A stretch of 64,000 bases of DNA from positions 32,842 through 96,841 of the forward strand of contig CALEUQ010000027.1 of the NCBI GenBank assembly GCA_937920495.1, given 5' to 3'. Positions 46,734 through 55,972 of the stretch are shown one piece after another. The notes under the pieces are model-generated. The model saw only the letters and a program-made list of their open reading frames with translations, was not told the origin of the DNA and ran no database searches. The position numbers and the translations under genes were made by a program. This DNA comes from an uncultured bacterium (GTDB taxonomy: Bacteria; Spirochaetota; UBA4802; UB4802). How positions within the stretch are numbered: position 1 is the first letter of the stretch; each line of letters opens with the position of its first letter.

Positions 46734-46769
46734 ACTATTCCTCCTTGAGTATGAGAATATATTCACTTC

Positions 46770-46797
46770 TCTATAATAGTACATTATGGCAATGCAA
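46770..46797 (-). promoter_or_regulatory. Promoter candidate for the 48-aa / coiled-coil operon
   Basis: On minus: TTGCAT (46797-46792), 16-bp spacer, TATAGA (46775-46770), about 37 bp before the ATG. Confidence 0.4.
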
Positions 46798-46889
46798 AAT
46801 ATCAAGTAAAAAAGTTGCAATCAATCTATTTTTAATTGACACAATAAAACTATATTCCACAAATATGCAAAAACCATTGGAGGAATCCC

Positions 46890-49800
46890 TTGCCCAAACG
46901 AAGTGACATTAAAAAAGTTATGATTATAGGTTCTGGCCCAATTATCATTGGGCAAGCCTGTGAATTTGATTATTCCGGCACACAGGCCTGCAAAGCATTA
47001 AAAAAATTAGGTTATGAGATAGTTCTTGTCAATTCAAACCCTGCCACAATCATGACCGACCCGGGAATGGCAGATGCCACCTATATTGAACCCCTTACCA
47101 TTGAATCGCTTTCAAAAATAATTGAGAAAGAAAAGCCTGATGCATTGTTGCCCAATTTAGGTGGTCAGACAGGACTTAACCTTTCAGCTGAATTGCACAG
47201 GCAGGGAATATTGCAAAAATACGGTGTTACCATAATTGGTGTTGAAGTTGATGCAATAGAGCGAGGAGAAGACCGTATAGCATTTAAAAACACCATGCAC
47301 GCACTGGGCATACCCATGCCACAAAGCGAACCAGCCTATAGTATTGAAGAAGCAAAAAAAATCGCAGACAAATTGGGTTTCCCTCTGGTTATTCGCCCTG
47401 CATATACATTAGGAGGTACCGGTGGTGGCCATGTATATAACATGGAAGAGCTTGAAACCATTGTATCCCGGGGACTATCGGCCAGTATGATTGGGCAGGT
47501 ACTTGTAGAAGAATCAGTCATTGGCTGGGAAGAACTGGAACTTGAAGTGGTACGTGACGCAAAAAATCAGATGATTACCGTATGCTTTATTGAAAATGTT
47601 GACGCAATGGGCATCCATACAGGCGATTCTTTCTGCACAGCGCCAATGCTTACTATAAGTCAGGAAACACAGAATAAGCTTCAGGAATACTCATATAAAA
47701 TTGTTGAAGCAATAAAGGTTATTGGCGGTACCAATGTACAGTTTGCCCACGACCCAAAAACCGGAAGGATTGTAGTTATTGAAATTAACCCCCGAACGTC
47801 ACGTTCTTCAGCGTTAGCGTCAAAGGCAACGGGATTACCCATAGCCTTTGTGTCATCACTGCTTGCGGCAGGCCTTACACTTGATGAAATACCTTATTGG
47901 CGTGATGGCACTCTTGATAAATATTCCCCTTCCGGTGATTATGTTGTGGTCAAATTTGCACGATGGGGTTTTGAAAAATTCAAAGGTGTTGAAGATAAGC
48001 TTGGCACACAGATGCGCTCAGTGGGCGAAGTTATGAGTATAGGAAGGAATTACAAGGAAGCATTACAGAAAGCCATACGTTCCCTTGAAATTGGCCGATA
48101 TGGGCTTGGTTTTGCAAAAAATTTCAACACATTAGATTTAGATGAACTCTTACGGCTTGTCAGCACTCCAACCAGTGAACGCCAGTTTATTATGTACGAA
48201 GCATTACGAAAAGGAGCCGATATAGATACACTCCATGAACGTACCCACATAAAAAAATATTTTATTGAGCAGATGAAAGAACTGGTTGATCTTGAAAATC
48301 AGATGTTACAATACAAAGGAAAATCCCTACCCGATTCACTGCTTGCTACAGCCAAGCAGTGGGGATTTGCTGATAAGTATCTTTCAAAGATACTGGACAT
48401 ACCTGAAGATTCAATCCGCAGGCAAAGAATACATTTAGGCGTGGTTGAACGCTGGCAACCGGTACCGGTAAGTGGCGTTGAGAATGCTGCATACTATTAC
48501 TCAACATATAATGCTCCCGATAAGGTTAGCGTCTCCGAACGCAGAAAAATTATGGTTCTTGGAGGCGGCCCTAACAGAATTGGCCAGGGTATTGAATTTG
48601 ATTACTGCTGTGTCCACGCAGCGTTTGCCATTAAAGAAGCAGGATATGAAGCAATCATCGTAAACTGCAACCCTGAAACTGTTTCAACTGACTATGACAC
48701 TGCTGATAAATTGTATTTTGAACCACTCACAGTTGAAGATGTATTGAGCATATATGAAAAGGAAAAGCCTGAAGGTGTTATTGTACAATTTGGCGGGCAA
48801 ACGCCACTTAACATTGCTGGTGAATTAGCCAGAGCGGGGGTAAAAATCCTTGGTACATCTGTTGAATCCATTGACCTTGCAGAAGACAGAGATAGATTTC
48901 GCAAAGTGATAAAAAAGCTGGGTATTCCTCAGCCAGAATCGGGTATGGCTTCATCGCTACAGGAAGCAATCGCCATTGCACAATCTATTGGGTATCCTCT
49001 TATGGTACGCCCTTCATACGTGCTTGGCGGCAGAGCCATGGAGATAGTGTACGATGAAAATATGCTGAAACAATATGTGAAAGCAGCCGTTGAAGTAACT
49101 CCGGAAAGGCCAATACTTATTGACAAATTTCTTGACAACGCAATTGAATGCGAAGCCGATGCCATTTGCGATGGCAAGGATGCCTTTGTACCAGCTGTTA
49201 TGGAACATATAGAGCTTGCCGGTGTTCATTCAGGTGATTCCGCATGTGCAATCCCACCATACAACATCAGTGAAAAGCACATTGCCACCATCGAAGAATA
49301 TACAAAAAAAATTGCTCTTGAACTCAACGTTGTTGGTCTTTTAAACATCCAATATGCAATTGCAAACGATACGGTATATATCCTTGAAGCAAATCCAAGA
49401 GCATCCCGTACCGTACCGCTTGTTTCAAAAGTATGTGGTATTCCAATGGCAAAAATTGCAACCAGGATTATGCTTGGCCATACACTGTCATCTTTAAATC
49501 TCAGGAAAACACATTTTAAACATTTTGGTGTCAAAGAAGCAGTCTTCCCTTTTAACATGTTCCCCGAAGTTGATCCGGTACTTGGCCCTGAAATGCGTTC
49601 TACCGGTGAGGTGTTAGGCATTGCAGAAAACTTTGGCGTTGCATATTTCAAAGCTCAGGATGCAGCAGGTCAGCGTCTACCACTTGAAGGAAATGTGCTG
49701 ATTACGGTTAACCGTAAAGATCATGAAGGAGCACTTGAAGTTGCACGGAATTTTCACAAATTGGGATTTTCAATTTTTGCAACCGAGGGCACATCGCAAT

Positions 49801-50099
49801 ATCTTAATGAGCATGGCATTCCTTCTACGGTGGTGTTAAAACTTCAGGAAGGAAGACCTAACATCATTGACAAAATCAAAAATAAGGAAATTAATTTAAT
49901 TATCAATACACCGTATGGGCCATCAAGCAAATGGGATGATTCGTATATCCGCAAGGCTGCTATCAGGTATAAAATCCCCTACATAACAACTATCGCAGCA
50001 GCTAAAGCAGCGGTAAAAGGAATTGAAATGCGCAAAAAGTATGGAGATGAAATCCTAAAATCACTGCAGGAATATCATGCTGAAATGAAGCGCATATAA
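46890..50099 (+). CDS. carB: Carbamoyl-phosphate synthase large subunit
   Basis: 1069 aa, normal length. Makes carbamoyl phosphate for pyrimidines and arginine. Two homologous ATP-grasp halves (GSGPIIIGQACEFDYSG and GGGPNRIGQGIEFDY open them) and a C-terminal MGS allosteric domain (LITVNRKDHEGALEVARNF). TTG start with GGAGG 6 nt upstream. The partner carA is not next to it. Confidence 0.97.
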   Translation: MPKRSDIKKVMIIGSGPIIIGQACEFDYSGTQACKALKKLGYEIVLVNSNPATIMTDPGMADATYIEPLTIESLSKIIEKEKPDALLPNLGGQTGLNLSAELHRQGILQKYGVTIIGVEVDAIERGEDRIAFKNTMHALGIPMPQSEPAYSIEEAKKIADKLGFPLVIRPAYTLGGTGGGHVYNMEELETIVSRGLSASMIGQVLVEESVIGWEELELEVVRDAKNQMITVCFIENVDAMGIHTGDSFCTAPMLTISQETQNKLQEYSYKIVEAIKVIGGTNVQFAHDPKTGRIVVIEINPRTSRSSALASKATGLPIAFVSSLLAAGLTLDEIPYWRDGTLDKYSPSGDYVVVKFARWGFEKFKGVEDKLGTQMRSVGEVMSIGRNYKEALQKAIRSLEIGRYGLGFAKNFNTLDLDELLRLVSTPTSERQFIMYEALRKGADIDTLHERTHIKKYFIEQMKELVDLENQMLQYKGKSLPDSLLATAKQWGFADKYLSKILDIPEDSIRRQRIHLGVVERWQPVPVSGVENAAYYYSTYNAPDKVSVSERRKIMVLGGGPNRIGQGIEFDYCCVHAAFAIKEAGYEAIIVNCNPETVSTDYDTADKLYFEPLTVEDVLSIYEKEKPEGVIVQFGGQTPLNIAGELARAGVKILGTSVESIDLAEDRDRFRKVIKKLGIPQPESGMASSLQEAIAIAQSIGYPLMVRPSYVLGGRAMEIVYDENMLKQYVKAAVEVTPERPILIDKFLDNAIECEADAICDGKDAFVPAVMEHIELAGVHSGDSACAIPPYNISEKHIATIEEYTKKIALELNVVGLLNIQYAIANDTVYILEANPRASRTVPLVSKVCGIPMAKIATRIMLGHTLSSLNLRKTHFKHFGVKEAVFPFNMFPEVDPVLGPEMRSTGEVLGIAENFGVAYFKAQDAAGQRLPLEGNVLITVNRKDHEGALEVARNFHKLGFSIFATEGTSQYLNEHGIPSTVVLKLQEGRPNIIDKIKNKEINLIINTPYGPSSKWDDSYIRKAAIRYKIPYITTIAAAKAAVKGIEMRKKYGDEILKSLQEYHAEMKRI

Positions 50100-50113
50100 T
50101 ACAAATATTTGTA

Positions 50114-50142
50114 TTGACGTAGCCTGCATTAAGGTTTATAGT
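50114..50142 (+). promoter_or_regulatory. Sigma70 promoter of the HerA-like gene
   Basis: TTGACG (50114-50119), 17-bp spacer, TATAGT (50137-50142), 47 bp before the ATG. Close to consensus. Confidence 0.75.
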
Positions 50143-50189
50143 AAAGTAAGTGGCGCTTTATTTTATAAAAAAAGAATACGGAGGAAAGC

Positions 50190-51653
50190 ATGGCATCTAC
50201 AGAATTATTTAAAATAGCTAAAGGCGATAGTGACTGTTATATAATCCCCCGTATGGCAAACAGGCACGGGCTTATAGCGGGAGCCACTGGCACAGGAAAA
50301 ACTGTGACACTGCAGGTTATGGCGGAAAACTTCAGTCGTGCAGGCGTGCCTGTATTCATGGCCGATGTGAAAGGCGACCTGTCAGGTATAAGTAAACCGG
50401 GTAAACCCAATGAAAAGATAGAGCAAAGGCTACAAAAACTTAACATATCCAATCACACCTTTGAAGGTTTTCCGGTTGTGTTCTGGGACATCTATGGTAA
50501 ATCTGGCCATCCTGTCAGAACAACGGTTACTGATATGGGACCTCTGCTTTTGAGCAGAATACTGAACCTCAATGACACACAAACCGGCACACTGAATCTT
50601 ATTTTTAAGATTGCTGACGACAACGGGCTGCCCATTCTGGATATCAAAGATTTACGTGCAATGCTTCAGTTTGTTGGCGAAAATGCTTCACAATTTAACA
50701 CCGAATATGGCAGAGTATCAACAGCCAGTGTTGGCGCAATACAGCGCAGTATCCTGGAACTTCAAAATCAGGGAGCAGAACTTTTTTTTGGTGAGCCTGC
50801 ACTGAACATTGAAGATTTCATCCAGACTGATGAGCATGGCAAAGGATTTATCAATATTCTTGCTGCTGATCAGCTCATAAACCTGCCCAAACTATACGCA
50901 ACGTTTTTGCTGTGGCTTCTAGCAGAGCTTTTTGAAAAACTTCCTGAAGTTGGTGATCTGGATAAGCCCAAAATTGTGTTCTTCTTTGATGAGGCGCACC
51001 TTTTGTTTTCAGATGCACCAAAAGCACTTCTGGAAAAAATTGAACAGGTGGTTCGCCTTATCAGGTCAAAAGGTGTTGGTATATATTTTATCACGCAAAA
51101 TCCGCTTGATATTCCGCACACAGTGCTTGGCCAGTTAGGAAACCGTGTTCAGCATACGCTACGTGCATTTACCCCACAGGATCAGAAAGCAGTAAAATCA
51201 GCTGCACAAACGTTCAGAGCAAATCCAAAGCTTGATGTTGAAAAAGTAATCACTGAACTTGCTGTGGGTGAAGCATTGGTTTCATTTCTTGACGAAGATG
51301 GAAAACCAGGTATTGTACAGCGTGCATTTGTTCTTCCACCACATGGGCAAATTGGACCAATAACCCCACAGGAGCGCACTGCTATTATTAATAATTCACC
51401 GATAAAAGGAGCCTATGAAAACATTATAGACAGAGAATCTGCTTATGAAATGTTAAAAGAACGCGCCAGCAAAGCTTCAATAGAACAAGAGGAAGAAAAA
51501 TCTACAAAAACCAAGGAACCCAAAACACCTGGAAGGAAAGGCGATACTCTTATGGAAGCTATGCTCAAAAGCGCAGCAAGAACTGTTGGCAGTACTGTGG
51601 GACGACAGATAGTACGGGGTGTATTAGGATCGTTATTAGGAGGGAAGCGATAG
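50190..51653 (+). CDS. HerA-like / DUF853 (YjgR-type) ATPase
   Basis: 487 aa. Walker [14 protein letters not shown] near residue 32, KGDLSG, Walker [11 protein letters not shown] near residue 267. It belongs to the HerA-FtsK superfamily DUF853 group, whose cellular role is not established. The Arg-rich C-terminus ends in LLGGKR. GGAGG lies before the ATG. Words GCGATAGT occur at both ends of the gene, the last one containing its stop codon. Monocistronic by its own promoter. Confidence 0.9.
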   Translation: MASTELFKIAKGDSDCYIIPRMANRHGLIAGATGTGKTVTLQVMAENFSRAGVPVFMADVKGDLSGISKPGKPNEKIEQRLQKLNISNHTFEGFPVVFWDIYGKSGHPVRTTVTDMGPLLLSRILNLNDTQTGTLNLIFKIADDNGLPILDIKDLRAMLQFVGENASQFNTEYGRVSTASVGAIQRSILELQNQGAELFFGEPALNIEDFIQTDEHGKGFINILAADQLINLPKLYATFLLWLLAELFEKLPEVGDLDKPKIVFFFDEAHLLFSDAPKALLEKIEQVVRLIRSKGVGIYFITQNPLDIPHTVLGQLGNRVQHTLRAFTPQDQKAVKSAAQTFRANPKLDVEKVITELAVGEALVSFLDEDGKPGIVQRAFVLPPHGQIGPITPQERTAIINNSPIKGAYENIIDRESAYEMLKERASKASIEQEEEKSTKTKEPKTPGRKGDTLMEAMLKSAARTVGSTVGRQIVRGVLGSLLGGKR

Positions 51654-51907
51654 TTATTATTTAAATTTTTCTATTGACTTTTTAAATTGTATCTATGTAA
51701 TGACATAAAAATATAACCAACCAACTGGGATTATTGTAAAGGCGATTGCGATAGTCTATTGCATTTTTTTTTAATAATCTTCTTGACTATTATCTTTTGA
51801 GATTTGCATTGTATGAGAAAAAATTAATAGTGTTTGTGCTATTTTAGTAATGTACAAGAACTATTATTTTGTAAGATAAATTTTTGATACAATAAGAGAG
51901 GCGTACC

Positions 51908-53227
51908 TTGACACTAAAAAATACTGAAATTCAAAAAGCTGAAGGGAAATTAGGGGTACTTATCCCCGGACTTGGTGCTGTCAGCACCACTTTTATTGCT
52001 GGCGTGATGCTTATTCGCAAAGGATTAAAGCTTCCCAAAGGTTCAGTTGCAATGATGGGTAAGCTACGAGTAGGTAAAGGTGATGATGCACATTATGTGC
52101 CAATTAAGGATTTTGTTCCACTGGCTGACTTAAAGGATATGGAATTTGGCGGCTGGGATATTTTTGAAGACAATGCGTATGAGGCAGCTGTTAAAGCTGG
52201 TGTATTACAAAAGCCTGACCTTGAACCAATCAAAGAAGAATTATCCTCCGTTAAGCCATGGAAAGCCGTATTTTTCAATGATTATGTTAAAAAGCTTCAC
52301 GGAACATGGGTCAAAAAAGCCCCTAACTATTGGGATTTAGCCCAGATGGTCAAAGAAGATATTCTCAATTTTAAGAAAGAGAAAAATATTTCTCGTATGG
52401 TTATGGTATGGTGTGCCAGTACCGAGATATACCAGGAAATGAAGCCCGGTGTACATGACACAATTGAAAATTTTGAAAAAGCGCTTAAAGAAAGCAACAA
52501 GTATATTGCACCAAGCATGATATATGCGTATGCAGCACTTGATTTGGGTATACCCTTTGCTAATGGTGCTCCCAACCTGTGCAACGAAATACCTGCATTA
52601 CGACAGTTAGCTGAAAAGAATAAAGTGCCAATGGGAGGGAGAGATTTTAAAACCGGTCAAACGTTGATGAAAACTATTATCGCCCCCGGTCTTAAAGCCA
52701 GAATGATTGGTGTGGATGGCTGGTATTCAACCAATATCCTGGGTAACCGTGATGGCGAAGTGCTTGATGATCCTGAATCATTCAAAACCAAGGAAGTAAG
52801 CAAGCTTTCAGTTTTAGATAATATTTTTCAGCCTGATGAATACCCTGCGCTCTATGATGGCTATCACCATGTTGTCAGGATTAATTATTATCCGCCACGT
52901 GGTGACAACAAGGAAAGCTGGGATAACATTGATATACGCGGCTGGTTAGATTATCCAATGCAGATTAAAGTTAATTTTCTGTGCCGTGACTCAATACTTG
53001 CCGCACCGGTTGTGCTTGACCTGGTACTCTTTTTTGATTTAGCTCAGCGTGCATCCATGTATGGGATTCAGGAATGGCTTTCATTCTACTGGAAAAGCCC
53101 CATGTTTGAACCAGGGGAACAGCCAATACATGACCTTTTTGTACAGCTTATGAAGTTGAAAAATACTTTACGCTGGCTCATGGATGTTCCACCAGTAACC
53201 TATTTAGGATCTGAAACATACGACTGA
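51908..53227 (+). CDS. Inositol-3-phosphate synthase
   Basis: 439 aa. Converts glucose 6-phosphate to 1L-myo-inositol 1-phosphate with NAD+. N-terminal Rossmann start GVLIPGLGAVSTTFIAGV, then SMIYAYAALDLGIPFANGAPN and the catalytic region GVDGWYSTNILGNRDG. TTG start with GAGG 6 nt upstream. The product suggests inositol phospholipids or a compatible solute. Ends at a strong terminator. Confidence 0.9.
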   Translation: MTLKNTEIQKAEGKLGVLIPGLGAVSTTFIAGVMLIRKGLKLPKGSVAMMGKLRVGKGDDAHYVPIKDFVPLADLKDMEFGGWDIFEDNAYEAAVKAGVLQKPDLEPIKEELSSVKPWKAVFFNDYVKKLHGTWVKKAPNYWDLAQMVKEDILNFKKEKNISRMVMVWCASTEIYQEMKPGVHDTIENFEKALKESNKYIAPSMIYAYAALDLGIPFANGAPNLCNEIPALRQLAEKNKVPMGGRDFKTGQTLMKTIIAPGLKARMIGVDGWYSTNILGNRDGEVLDDPESFKTKEVSKLSVLDNIFQPDEYPALYDGYHHVVRINYYPPRGDNKESWDNIDIRGWLDYPMQIKVNFLCRDSILAAPVVLDLVLFFDLAQRASMYGIQEWLSFYWKSPMFEPGEQPIHDLFVQLMKLKNTLRWLMDVPPVTYLGSETYD

Positions 53228-53236
53228 TTATGATAT

Positions 53237-53268
53237 AAAAAAGAGGGCTTGCCAAAAGCCCTCTTTTA
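53237..53268 (+). terminator. Intrinsic terminator after inositol-3-phosphate synthase
   Basis: AAAAGAGGGCTT / AAGCCCTCTTTT, a 12-bp stem with a 5-nt loop and a T-run. It rules out a TTG start at 53249 for the next gene. Confidence 0.93.
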
Positions 53269-53284
53269 TTTTATACTTGCATAC

Positions 53285-54949
53285 ATGAAGCCAACAGTAC
53301 TGTTATTGGGTATTAATGCTAAGTTTGTACATTCCACCTTATCCCTTTACTATTTAAAGCAAATACTTACATCATATAATTATCAGGTTACCATCCTTGA
53401 AACAACCATTAATAATAAGGTTCAGGAAACACTATCAGCCATCAAAAAAATGCAACCCAATATATGCTGCATTGCCGTATATATTTGGAATGCAGTATAT
53501 GTTAAAGAGCTTTTACCTTTACTGCATGTTAATCTTCCTCAATGTAAAATACTATTGGGTGGTCCTGAGGTAAGTTATACCAGCACTGGCTGGCTTGACC
53601 AGTTTCCATTTATAGACACTATTATACAGGGACCAGGTGAAAAGTCGTTCGAATACCTTGCACAACATCAATTTATCACTACTGAAAAAGTTATAGCATA
53701 TCCCAATTACCATTTTAATGACATACCCTTTCCGTATACATCAGAAGATTTGAAAAACTTAACGAACCACTATATCTACTACGAATCAAGTCGTGGCTGC
53801 CCCTATCGATGTAGTTACTGCATATCATCCAGGCACGATCAGAAATTGCAATTTAAGGACATTCACAAAGTATATGATGAGCTTGATTTTCTTTTGCAGC
53901 ACAATGTGCGTATGGTGAAGTTTGTAGATAGGACGTTTAACTGCAATCCAACACATGCACGTGCAATCTTTACTTACTTACTTGAACATAACAATTATAC
54001 TACGCAATTTCATTTTGAGATACACCCTGATCTGCTATTCGAAGAAGATTTTGAAATATTAAAAGATGTTCCACCACAATATTTCCAGTTTGAAATTGGT
54101 GTTCAATCAATACATCACCACACATTACATACTATTAACCGCACAATGGACTGGGAAAAGGCAAAAACAAATATTACAAAATTGATAAGTTTGAAGAATA
54201 TACATATACACCTGGACATGATATGCGCTCTTCCGTATGAAGACATGGAAGATATCAGAGAAAGTTTTAATGCAATTATTGGATTACAACCTCACTACTT
54301 CCAGATGGGTTTTTTAAAAGTTCTACCTGGAACCCATATTGAAGCCCAAAAGCAAGAGTTTGCTATTGAACATGAAATCAATCCTCCCTACACCGTAACA
54401 AAAAACAAATGGCTTTCACATCAGGACCTACAGATACTTCATCGTATTGAACGAGTTGTGGACAGTGTATATAACCATCATTTTTCAACACTAGCACTAA
54501 TGATTAATCAATTTATTGTAAGGGATACAGTATTTGATGAGTACAAGAAAATTGCGCACTTCTTACATAAAGAAGGTTTTGAACTGTACTCCAAAAGCTG
54601 GGAATCAATTGCAATGAAGTTGATAGAATTTTTCACAGAGTACCACCCAGATTATATACAGCTTGCTATAGACTGTATGCGATGGGATTGGTTTGCAAAA
54701 TCACACAACAAATGGGTGCCACCGTTTATACGCAGTAAAACCAATCCACACATTGTAAAAGAAATGATTATTAATTCACACAGGATATCAAAAACACAGC
54801 TTATGTTATACGACAAAATAGTAAATATTCACGATGTGCAGCAATCACATGTTTATATAGCCGATAGCAGTGATTTTAGAAAATGGCGTATGCACAACCA
54901 TCACTATGCACTAAAATTACAGGATGGCACCATCCTATACACAGATTAA
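53285..54949 (+). CDS. B12-binding domain radical SAM protein
   Basis: 554 aa from the ATG at 53285. N-terminal cobalamin-binding-like Rossmann domain (residues ~1-135, GGPEVSYTS), a radical SAM core with CPYRCSYC (CX3CX2C) near residue 175, and a C-terminal DUF4080-like region. It belongs to the COG1032 group, where substrates are mostly unknown. The stop is immediately adjacent to the convergent SDR stop. Confidence 0.85.
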   Translation: MKPTVLLLGINAKFVHSTLSLYYLKQILTSYNYQVTILETTINNKVQETLSAIKKMQPNICCIAVYIWNAVYVKELLPLLHVNLPQCKILLGGPEVSYTSTGWLDQFPFIDTIIQGPGEKSFEYLAQHQFITTEKVIAYPNYHFNDIPFPYTSEDLKNLTNHYIYYESSRGCPYRCSYCISSRHDQKLQFKDIHKVYDELDFLLQHNVRMVKFVDRTFNCNPTHARAIFTYLLEHNNYTTQFHFEIHPDLLFEEDFEILKDVPPQYFQFEIGVQSIHHHTLHTINRTMDWEKAKTNITKLISLKNIHIHLDMICALPYEDMEDIRESFNAIIGLQPHYFQMGFLKVLPGTHIEAQKQEFAIEHEINPPYTVTKNKWLSHQDLQILHRIERVVDSVYNHHFSTLALMINQFIVRDTVFDEYKKIAHFLHKEGFELYSKSWESIAMKLIEFFTEYHPDYIQLAIDCMRWDWFAKSHNKWVPPFIRSKTNPHIVKEMIINSHRISKTQLMLYDKIVNIHDVQQSHVYIADSSDFRKWRMHNHHYALKLQDGTILYTD

Positions 54950-55714
54950 TTACACAATCGATGCGCCACCATCAATAAGCAGTGTCTGGCCTGTGATATA
55001 CCGTGCTCCATCTGATGCAAGGAAAAGCACAGGATGCACTACCTCGTCAACTTCAGCAATTCTTCCCATGGGTATATTTTTTACAATCATATCATGAATT
55101 GCATCATTTGACCAGAAAGGCTTGCTGAAATCAGTGCGCACCATTCCCGGTGCCACTGCATTGACCTGCACATTGAATGGTGCAAGTTCCAGTGCCAGAT
55201 TCTTTGTCATCATCTCTATGCCTGCTTTTGCAATGCCATACACATTCATTCCGGGTGATGCCAACCTTCCTGCAATTGATGATATACTCACAATCTTTCC
55301 ATTTTTCTGCTGGCGCATAATTCCACCAACTTTTTTTGATACAAGGAATGTACCGGTAAGATTTGAATCAATAATCTTTTGCCACGCTGACAATTCAACA
55401 TCAATAAGGCTTCCAGTTGGCAAGTTCATACCAACATTATTTATCAATATATCAATTTTTGAAAATGCTTTCACCGTTGTATCAACAAGCGCGTTGACAT
55501 CTTCTTCCTTAGCAATATGTGCCACACATGTCAAAAGGTTATCTCCCGCCTTAAGTATTTCCTTTGCTTTATCAAGCCCTTCCTGCTTGCGCGCACATAT
55601 AACAACCTTTGCATTTTGATGCAATAACTCCCGAGCAATTGCCAATCCAATACCGCGTGTACCACCAGTAACGATAGCAACCTTACCATCTAAATTGTAG
55701 GAAAGCAAACCCAT
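54950..55714 (-). CDS. Short-chain dehydrogenase/reductase
   Basis: 254 aa. TGGTRGIG cofactor loop, NNVGMN, catalytic Ser in SISSIAG and YxxxK in YGIAKAG. Resembles FabG-like 3-oxoacyl or gluconate-type reductases. Single gene with GGAGG RBS. The exact substrate is not predictable. Upstream lies a repeat cluster. Confidence 0.88.
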   Translation of the reverse strand: MGLLSYNLDGKVAIVTGGTRGIGLAIARELLHQNAKVVICARKQEGLDKAKEILKAGDNLLTCVAHIAKEEDVNALVDTTVKAFSKIDILINNVGMNLPTGSLIDVELSAWQKIIDSNLTGTFLVSKKVGGIMRQQKNGKIVSISSIAGRLASPGMNVYGIAKAGIEMMTKNLALELAPFNVQVNAVAPGMVRTDFSKPFWSNDAIHDMIVKNIPMGRIAEVDEVVHPVLFLASDGARYITGQTLLIDGGASIV

Positions 55715-55771
55715 AAAGCCCTCCTTCTATAAAATAATTATTAATATTAAAATTTTTTCTTGTAAATAATT

Positions 55772-55880
55772 AAGATTTCTCGTCGCTTCGCTCCTCGAAA
55801 TGACAGAAAAGGGCTTGGCTCCTCGAAATGACAAAGGAAGCTTCACCACTCGAAATGACAGAAAAGGGGCTTCGCTCCTC
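55772..55880. repeat. GTCATTTCGAG-type intergenic repeat cluster, copy B
   Basis: Four CTCGAAATGACA-like units. The first 34 bp match 30800-30833 at all but one base, and AAGCTTCACCACTCGAAATG is shared too. It fills the gap between the SDR and the DUF2344-fused radical SAM gene. Confidence 0.8.
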
Positions 55881-55972
55881 GTGATTATGAAAAAGATCAT
55901 TGCCTCCTTAAAAACAAACGATATTCACTTCTAATAAAGTTAATCATTTGCATCATAATTATTACTATACAA

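Noticed and set aside
53249..53284. TTG start for the B12/radical SAM protein
   Set aside because: It lies inside the upstream gene's terminator hairpin.
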